Origin: Micractinium sp. NFX-FRZ
Taxonomy: Eukaryota; Chlorophyta; Trebouxiophyceae; Chlorellales; Chlorellaceae
Reading direction: 5' to 3'
Length of the DNA: 64,000 nt
Assembly: GCA_029339195.1 (NCBI GenBank)
Contig: JAPTJF010000267.1
Coordinates: 1 to 64,000, forward strand
Shown: one piece after another, positions 56,934 through 64,000 of the stretch
How positions within the stretch are numbered: the first letter of the stretch is position 1
Layout: every line of letters begins with the position of its first letter
Position numbers and translations under genes: made by a program
The notes under the pieces: model-generated
Seen by the model: only the letters and a program-made list of their open reading frames with translations
Databases searched by the model: none
What the model was told of the DNA's origin: nothing

Positions 56934-58738
56934 ATGGACGTCCTAGAGCTGCCGCGCTCCCTGCAGGGCGTGCTTGACGGCTTGAATAGGGAGGTGACTG
57001 GCGCCCTGATTTCCAGCTCCATTCGGCGTCAGCTGCAGCAAGGTAGGGGGCATGCGATGCAAGAGGGTGATTAGACGCGCGGTCAGCCCTGGGGAGGCCC
57101 TCCGCCACCGCTGCCGCCGCCCGCCCCCACCGCAGGCTCACGCTGCTGCGCTCGCCCTCGCTCACCGCCCCTGCAGCCCAAAGCCCGCTGTCGCTGGTGC
57201 GGCAGGACGCCTATGCCAGCTTGGCGGCCATCTTGGACGGCTACCTGCGGGACGCAGCCAAGGCGGCTGCCGTGCTGCCCGCGCTCGCCCGCGTGTGGCC
57301 CGAGCTGCTGCAAAGCGTGGCGCTCGGCCTGCGGCAGGCGTTGCCCGGGGGCACCCCTGCCGGCGGCCAGCCCTCTCCCGGCAGCGCCGCCGCGCTGGCC
57401 TATCGCAGCGTCAGCCCAGCAGAGCTTACCAGCCTAGTGCGGGTGCTGGAGCTCGCCTGCCTGCTGGCGGGTGCTGCGCGGCACAGCAGTCTGGGTGCTG
57501 GGCTGCTGCCGCTGCTGCTGGCGCAGCTGCCGGCGGCGCCTCCCGAGCTTGCATGCGCTGCGCTGGATGCCTTGCTGGCAATCCAGATGCGCTGCCCGCC
57601 CGCATTTGTGACGTTTGTGGAGCTTGGAGGGATGGGGCAGGTGCGCGCACGGCGGGCTAGGTGTGGGGTGGTTGGGAGGCAGTAGGGTGGAGGGAGACGT
57701 GGGCTTCATAGGACGGTGGCATGGTTGCGGTGCGCAGTGCGCAGGCAGGCATTCCGACTGCAGCCATGCTGGTCGTCTGGGCCACGGCTGCTCATCTTGC
57801 GTTAACTGCTCTCATTCATGCATCAATGGCCAGCACTGTTGCAATTCTGCCCAGCCACGCGCAGCACAGCTGCTGCCGCTCATGCGTCACCGCCCCGCCC
57901 ACCCGTCACTTTGCTGCACCCTGCAAGTCACTGCTGGGACTGTGCTGCCTCTTCACGTGCTCCCCTTTCTGCTCCTTGTCGTTTTGCGGTCACCACCGCC
58001 CCTCTCTGTGCCCCTCCCCCCTGCAGGTCAGCCAGCTGCTGCGGGACCGTGCCACCCCGGAGCCAGTGCGGAGCCATGTGGTGCAGTTCCTCAACCTGCT
58101 GCTCACGCAGGTGTGTGGGCCGGAAAGCACTGGACACCTGGTTGCCTGCCTGAGTCAATGAAGAAAGGAGTGTTATGTTGCCACAGTCGGGGGACCTGCT
58201 GCTTGAGTGGGTGGGTGGTGCGGCTGGGCGGATGGCGCGGGGCGGGGCAGGGCAGCGGCTGCCCGCGTGCTTCCCTGCCCACCCACCCAACGCCTGCCTG
58301 CTGCTCGCCTTCACCCTCTCTCTTGCCTGCCCTCCTGTGCCCCCGCGACGCCCCCTCTGCCCCTAGCTGCTGCCACCTGAAGCACATTCTAACAGCCTGC
58401 TTACTCCCGCCCTTAACCCCCCTGCCCCTACGCTCCCCCATTACTTGTTGCAGCTAGTCCCGGAGCTGCTGCCACCCGAGGTGATCCCGCCCGCCAGCCC
58501 TGCCCCCGCTGCGCCGCCCACGCCCGGCCCCGCGCCGCCGCCGTGCGAGGGCCAGCCGGAGGCGCAGGCTGCTGTGCTGGCAGCGCTCGAGAGCGCCAAG
58601 TCGGCAGTGGAGGAGACGCTGGGGCGCGAGGCGCGCGCTATGCTGCTGCGCCGTGTCAGCCTGTCTGATGTGTCTGCTGAGGCCAAGCTGGGACAGCTGT
58701 CCAGTGCGCTCACGCTGTTCATCGAGAGCGATGCCTGA
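56934..58738 (+). CDS. Cdc14/SIN-component-like armadillo-type protein
   Basis: Four exons join to 313 aa: 56934-57042, 57177-57640, 58027-58110, 58454-58738. The product is all-helical. The middle part, FVTFVELGGMGQVSQLLRD followed by PEPVRSHVVQFLNLLLTQL, resembles the Pfam Cdc14 (septation initiation network component) family, whose core has the pattern EELGG...LL......VR.K.LEFL. This is the fission-yeast Sid1 partner, unrelated to the Cdc14 phosphatase. A Pro/Ala-rich linker and a C-terminal helix with RRVSLSDVSAEAKLGQLSSA follow. The assignment is by pattern from memory, and the role (kinase scaffold in division) is inference. TGTAA at 58825-58829 marks the likely transcript end. Confidence 0.7.
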
Positions 58739-59776
58739 GAGGCGCCGCCGTGCTGTGCGTGGGCGCGGCACCTCTGTGCGCATCTCGTGCCCATCGTGGG
58801 CTTGGCCTTGGAATTTTGGAGGCTTGTAAACTTTTGTATGCCCTCGTCCCAGGACGGGGATTCGCTGCTTGTACCCCGCATGCCTGTTTCTAGATACTTC
58901 TTCTCACCTCGTCTGAGCGCTTTTGAATGCTACTCTGGCTCACTGTAGGCTGCATGCCAAGCTAGACTCTCACACAAAGGGGTTGGGAGCAGTCAGGAAG
59001 GAAGCCGAAGGCAGCTCGTTGCAGCGCCGTACCCGCCGCATGCTCGGCTGTTAGCAAGAGGCCAGACTGGGCCAGCTGTTGACAGCTGTTCACTCACTTT
59101 TTCGATGTTGTCTACGCCTGAGGCGGGCGTTTGGGCACCTTGCCTGCCCGGGTCCCAGGTTGGGATGCCTTGGGCGGCGCGCACAAAGCCACAGATGTGC
59201 ACACCGCGGAAGGCAGCTGCCAGCGGGGGCGCCACATGGGCGGCAATGGTATCTCTCTCTTTCTGCGGCTTCCTTCGCTTGCATCTACTTATTATCTGCA
59301 AACCGACCTGCCACAGCCCCCTAAGTTCTTGCCACGCTTAGACAGCAGCAGCAAGAACACATTTCGACAACGCGTTGCTCGGGACCGAAGCGGGAAGCTG
59401 TGCGTGCCCTGCACATCGTCAAGTCAGGTGTCTTCATTGTTAAGGTGCGGTTTGCAAGGCGGCATCGTTCCGGCAACCGGGTGCCGGAAGCTGTGTCGGC
59501 TGTCGGCTCCCCCCGCTTGACTCGCACAGTTTCGGGCTTGCGCTTTGTGGAGACACACACTTGTGCACAGCGCAGGGGGCAGGGGGCACGTGCGGCGCTC
59601 CCTCCTTGCCCTCCCGCCAGCCGCTGCCGGCGCGCTGCCGGCGCCTTGCAGGAAGCTGTGCAGCGCTGCTCCACCGTGCCTGACTGCGCTTCCTGCCTTC
59701 CCGCCTGCAGAGATCAGGCCGCCCTGGGGCCCCACTGGATTTGAAGTGACACACTATGAGAGCGACCCCTCAAGGC
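58739..59776. other. Intergenic, no gene recognised
   Basis: Contains the 3' UTR of the Cdc14-like gene and the promoter of the four-helix membrane protein gene. Open frames here have no conserved blocks. Confidence 0.4.
58825..58829 (+). terminator. TGTAA polyadenylation signal of the Cdc14-like gene
   Basis: TGTAA 87 bp after the stop codon. Confidence 0.6.
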
Positions 59777-62262
59777 ATGGGCTGCGCACTCGCCGCGTTC
59801 GTGGCGGTGAGAGCTGGCAAGTGGGGCCGGTATCCTGCGTCGCAGACGCTGCCTGCCGTACACTCTTTCTATGCTACAAATCCTGGGTGATGGCCCAGCC
59901 TTGAAGCAGAAGCCACCGCCTGCACAGGCGCACTTCCGGCCCGAGCGCAAGTGGTGGCTTGCACCTCGCAGGAGGGGGGCATGCCCCGCCCAGGCCCCAG
60001 CTTCCACACAACCCCGCAGCTGGCGACGGCGCCGCACCTCTCTTTATTGCTTCATCGCTCACCGCCCAGGGCCTTGCAATGCACCGAGCTTTTTGAAGTC
60101 ATGCCTCCTCAATGCTTGCGCTGCCTTCTGTGCAGCTGGCGGCAGCGCTCACCTCTCTGGGCATCATGGCTGATTTGATGGCCGACCTCCCAGCCAGGGC
60201 CAGCTTCACGTGGTGGCAGATCACCGTGGTTTCATGCGCCAGCGTGGCGTCGGCCGCGGGCCTGCTCGTCATCGCGTTCGAGGTGCGGGGTGGGCGCTGC
60301 TGACTTACCACACGCCCTTTTGAGCAAGTCTTCAAGTGTTTCCAGAGCGTGGGCAGCGTGCGTGTGGCGGCTGCCAGCCTGCTGGCCCTCGCATGTGCAG
60401 TGCAGCACATGTGGGGGGAGGGTGTGGGGGGATGCACATGAGTGGGACGACGGCGGGTGGCAGGGCAATGAGTAGGCACTCGAGGAGGGAGGGTGGTGCG
60501 CTTGGGAGGGGTCCCTACAAGGGGTGGGCGTGCCTTGGGCTGCTGTCCTGCCCAGATTATGGCCTGCCCAGCTTTTGACCTGCTCCTGCCTGTGTTCAAG
60601 ATGTGTTTGGCCTGCTCCTGCCTGTTCCCGCCTGCCTGCCGCCCGTTGCAGGTCGTGCGCGGGGCGCGCAGCTGCGCCTGCTTCGCCGGGCCGCGCTCCG
60701 CGGCGGGCGTTCTGCTCTGCCTGGTGGGCTTTGCCGCACACTGCGGCATGCTCGTGTCGTTCACGGGTACGCAAGCGGGGGGGCCACGGAGGGCAGGAAG
60801 GCGGCCATGTGCCCGGGGCGGCGCCCACTTGTAGTGATCAGCAGGCAGGGGGCGGTGCAGTCAAGGCGGGGGCGTCGGAGGCGGAGATGGCACCCAATCG
60901 CAAGCGGCGCCTGCCACCTGTGCTGCGTTCCTGGCCACGCTCGGTGCTCCCCTATCCTGCAGTGGGCGCTGCATCGAGTCGGCCTGACATCTGCCCTTTG
61001 TGCTGTCCTGCCCTGCAGTCTATTTGGCAAAGTACTTCACTCAGGGCCTGTCCACTGCTTGGGGCTCCTCTGCCAGGTCAGCACCACGCCAGGCTGGCAC
61101 CGTCATCTATCTAACCCTTAGATACACAAGCTAACTGCCGGCTGCTGTCTGCACCGCCTGACTTGCCGGTTTGCTGTGAACAAAGCAGGCGCAGCACCTG
61201 GCACCGCCACCTGGCGCCTGGCACCGCGGTGCCCTCTCTCAGGGCCTTTTAACCCGCCTGCCCCGTGCTTGCCTGCTCCGCTCGCCCGCCTTCCCCCCGC
61301 TTGGCCTGCAGCATCTACACCAGTAACTACATGTATAGCTGCGTGAGGGACCGCAATGCGTTTGACTGCTTTGGCGACTGGCCAACCCGCTGGCAGGTGG
61401 GTACGCTGCCTGCCCCTGGCCTGCTTGTGGCTCGCCTGCACCTGGCTCGCCGCCCGTACCGTCCTGCAGGCCGCAACCCGCGACTTGACCTGTTTTGTTG
61501 CTGCTCACTTCACCAGGGTTGCTTGCTGTGTCCTCCTCCCTGCATCCTGGCCTGCCCTCCCCTTCAAAGCCACCGCCTCGCCCCACAAGCTCCTCCCATC
61601 CATCACACACACACACACACACACACACATCCTTTGCGCATCCCCACGCTCCCTCCCCCCTCCCCTCTCCAGGCCACGTACATCTTTGGCTGCGCCATCG
61701 GCCTCTTGTTCTGGGTGCTCGCCCTCGTGCTGGCGCTGCTGGACCTGGGGGCATCCAAGCGCCGCCAGGTGGGGGTGTGGTGGGTGGCTGGGTGGGCGTG
61801 ATGGCAGGAGGGCGGGAGGGAACAATATGCGTGTATGGGTGGGTGGGCGGGAGGGCGGGGGGGTGGGCGTGTGTGGGTAGGTGGGTGGTTTTGTGGGATG
61901 AAGAGGATAGAGGGTGTGTGAGCGTGACTGTGTGGTGGTGGTGGTCGGTAGGTGGGGGCTGGGGGCAGGGGCGGGGCAACCAGGGCGCTGCAGGGCCAGT
62001 GTGGTGGGAGCTGCGTATTCAAGGCACCCCCCGGAGGGGTAGCGGTGCGCTGTTGTGGGCGCACACACGTGTAAACCAACACTCTGTGTGTGACCCCACC
62101 AACACTCTGTGTGCGCATGACCCCACCAACAATCTTGTGTGTGTTCCTCAACCGCCTGCGCAGGTGTTTGACACCCCCTCCAAGCAGGGGGCCCCACTCA
62201 TGGTGGATGAATTCATGGTGGGAGTGCAGAGGGCACCACCCCCAAGGGTGGTCATGGTCTGA
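59777..62262 (+). CDS. Four-helix membrane protein, family not recognised
   Basis: Seven exons join to 209 aa: 59777-59806, 60136-60282, 60652-60766, 61019-61076, 61312-61396, 61673-61768, 62164-62262. The 30-nt first exon completes helix 1: MGCALAAFVALAAALTSLGI. The other helices are ISVTVVSC-like WWQITVVSCASVASAAGLLV, AGVLLCLVGFAAHCGMLV and FGCAIGLLFWVLALVLALLD. The loop between helices 3 and 4 carries SSASIYTSNYMYSCVRDRNA and a second Cys in FDCFGDW, which could form a disulfide. The tail is short and basic. The topology resembles tetraspan proteins, but I recognise no family. An alternative start at ATG 60112 would give the same core without the first exon. Confidence 0.75.
61604..61629. 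repeat. (CA)n microsatellite in intron 5
   Basis: Thirteen CA dinucleotides before the acceptor of exon 6 of the four-helix protein gene. Confidence 0.95.
62071..62150 (+). repeat. CCCCACCAACACTCTGTGTG tandem repeat in intron 6
   Basis: Three units of about 27-30 bp immediately before the acceptor of the last exon of the four-helix protein gene. Confidence 0.8.
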
Positions 62263-62991
62263 TCTGAGCAGGCCAGCCAGCCCGGCCCGACAGCTGGCAG
62301 CGCCGGACGCCGCCTGGCGAGCAGGCCTGCCCGGGCCTGCGTGAGCTCTCCTGCAACACCAGCTGCATGGCGGCTACAAACACCCACCCGGTGGGTGCCG
62401 GCAGGCGGCAGGCGGCCACGAGGGGTGGCAGGCAGCGCAGGATGCGGGCAGCAGGCAGGGAAGCGGTGGAGAGCGACGCAGCAACAGGGAGGAGAGCGAG
62501 AGGCTGCAGCATCACCTCCCGAGGTCGGCACTGCGAGCCCGGTCGACGCCCCACTACACCCCAGGGCAGCATCCTTTGCTGTCCGTGTCCCATGCTTTGC
62601 TTTGCATTGGCCACGCAAACGACGACACATTGCTGCCTTGGCTGGCTGCGGCAGCTGCTGGCGTCTGCCTGTCGAAGCTGCCTGGCTGTGGCAGCTGGCT
62701 GGCCTCATTATTGGCAGTGTCACAGCGCCTGAGCGGTCTCAGTTGTAAGGAAAAGCGTACTGTGGAAGAGTGAGAAGGCTTGAGAATGTGAAGCACACAG
62801 TGCACGCACGGCAGGCGCCTGCGGGGCGGCCTGCTGCTGCGCATGCTGCGTTCCACAGCGCTGTTCTGAGGCAGGCATCAAGGCTAGGGACGCGAAATTT
62901 TGAGCGGAAGTGATTGGAAGCTGCAAGTGCCGACATACCACACAGTGCTTGCTGTTCCTCGAACCCTGCCTGCCACAATCGTCGCTGCTTG
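62263..62991. other. Intergenic
   Basis: Holds a TGTAA at 62744-62748 (candidate end of the four-helix gene) and the chitobiase promoter. Nothing else recognised. Confidence 0.45.
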
Positions 62992-63910
62992 ATGCGCGTC
63001 ACTGCGGCGCTATGCCTACTTCAAGTGCTGCTGCTCGCAGATAGGTCAGCGGCGGTAGCCTCCGACACCCCACGGGAGGCGCTGCAGCTGGCGGCGGCAG
63101 GGGGCGTGCCCGACTGCCCCTGCGCCGACCCCGCCCACTGCCGGCCCGTGACCGCTGTCCACGAGCGCGAAGTGTTTGGATTCTCTGTGGACCAAAGCAC
63201 CCCATATGAACGGTGAGGATGGAGAGCACAGCGCAGCACAAGTAGCAGTCAGCGCAGCCACCGCCCCGCCACTGGCGGCCTCGCCTCACCCCATGCCGCT
63301 TGCCGCTGCCCCGCTCTGCTGCCAACAACAAGCTCCCTGTCCCCCTGCCTCACCCACCCACGCTGTTATGCATCAGCTTTGACTGGTCCCAGCTGACCAC
63401 CGTGGCCTGGAACGAGGACCCCCTCCTCGTGTGCGCTGCGCACGCTGCCGGGGCGCGGGTGGTGCTGGACGGCCGGGGCGCCAACTCCCCGGGGGTGTAT
63501 GCCAACGCCACAGCACGGCGCGCCTGGCTGGCAGGGCAGCTGAGGCGGGCGCTGGATGCACATCTGGATGGCATCAACTTTGACCTGGTGCGCTGACTGG
63601 TTCAGCTTGTGCTGCGCCGCACAATTTAGGTGTGCCGGGGTGTGTGAGGGGTAGGGTTTGGGTGGTGTGAGGTAGCGAGCATGACGTGAAGGGGAGCTCC
63701 TCAGGGTGCAGAGTGTGACGGTATCCCACCCCTGCAGACGCCCACAGCACCCCCTCTTGCCACACCACACACACACACACACACACACACACTGCTGGGT
63801 GGCCCCCGCAGGAGGACCCGCTGCCACCTGGCGACCCGCTGGCGGCACATTACTCTGCGCTTGTGGCCGAGGCCGCCGCCGCCTTCCACGCCGCCATACC
63901 CGGCTCACAG
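62992..63910 (+). CDS. CTBS: Di-N-acetylchitobiase (GH18), 5' part
   Basis: A GH18 hydrolase that cleaves the chitobiose core from the reducing end of oligosaccharides; the animal enzyme is lysosomal. Three exons lie in the window: 62992-63212, 63377-63587, 63812-63910, then the gene runs off the end. The first 177 codons show a signal peptide (MRVTAALCLLQVLLLAD), the Cys-rich start CPCADPAHCRPV, EVFGFSVD, FDWSQLTTVAW, AGARVVLDG, NATARRAWLAGQ, and the catalytic GH18 motif DGINFDLED. The proton-donor Glu of that motif is the first codon of exon 3. Exon 3 ends FHAAIPGSQ, matching the family before its next block. The donor there appears to be GC (CAG|GCAGGC), or the true donor lies slightly downstream. 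Secretory or vacuolar location is inferred. Confidence 0.92.
63766..63792. repeat. (AC)n microsatellite in chitobiase intron 2
   Basis: Uninterrupted AC dinucleotides just before the acceptor of exon 3. Confidence 0.95.
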
Positions 63911-64000
63911 GCAGGCAGGCAGGGGCGGGTGGGGGGCGGGCGAGCAGGGGGAGGGGGAAGGGCAGAGTGTCCTGCCCGCCGCCGCTGCCGCCCCAGTGGC

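Noticed and set aside
1..64000. tRNA, rRNA or transposon open frames
   Set aside because: No tRNA-like cloverleaf, rRNA segment, transposase, integrase or reverse-transcriptase motifs were seen in any reading frame I examined.

Overview
The window looks like nuclear DNA of a very GC-rich green alga, most likely a trebouxiophyte of the Chlorella/Micractinium kind. Genes carry many short introns (my models use about 117 in 13 genes) with GT-AG and an unusual number of GC-AG junctions. Candidate TGTAA polyadenylation signals follow most stop codons, and the products are plant/algal: a bacterial-type PEP carboxylase, an LRR receptor-like kinase, plastid-type leaders and F-box/LRR proteins. Assignment to a genus is inference.

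Layout: CDC16/APC6 (minus, 7822-1228) diverges from an M14 cytosolic-type carboxypeptidase (plus, about 8155-14368). An LRR receptor-like kinase (plus, 15624-22267) converges on a 35-exon bacterial-type PEP carboxylase (minus, 35856-22946). Then come an unrecognised small gene (plus, about 36403-38125), a spermidine-synthase-fold methyltransferase-like gene (plus, 38485-40634), an F-box/LRR gene (minus, 44192-41364), a multi-pass membrane protein (minus, 47725-45406), two more F-box/LRR genes that are adjacent paralogues (minus, 52168-49587 and 56372-52793), a Cdc14/SIN-like helical-repeat protein (plus, 56934-58738), a four-helix membrane protein (plus, 59777-62262) and the 5' part of a di-N-acetylchitobiase (plus, 62992 to beyond the window end). 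These are individually regulated eukaryotic genes, not operons. Exon coordinates were found by hand; every junction listed keeps the reading frame.

The most striking structure lies in the introns. Again and again an intron holds degenerate copies of the neighbouring exon's edge together with its splice site. CDC16 intron 8 has about seven copies of the end of exon 8 plus its donor. Similar 'exon-edge echoes' occur in two more CDC16 introns, three carboxypeptidase introns, two kinase introns and four PEP carboxylase introns. This suggests that introns here grow by repeated local duplication across splice sites. Other oddities are an interstitial telomere-like tract mixing TTTTAGGG, TTTAGGG and TTAGGG inside a PEP carboxylase intron, a 14-nt micro-exon, a possible exitron in an F-box gene, and a serine/glutamate-rich F-box tail with an internal duplication.
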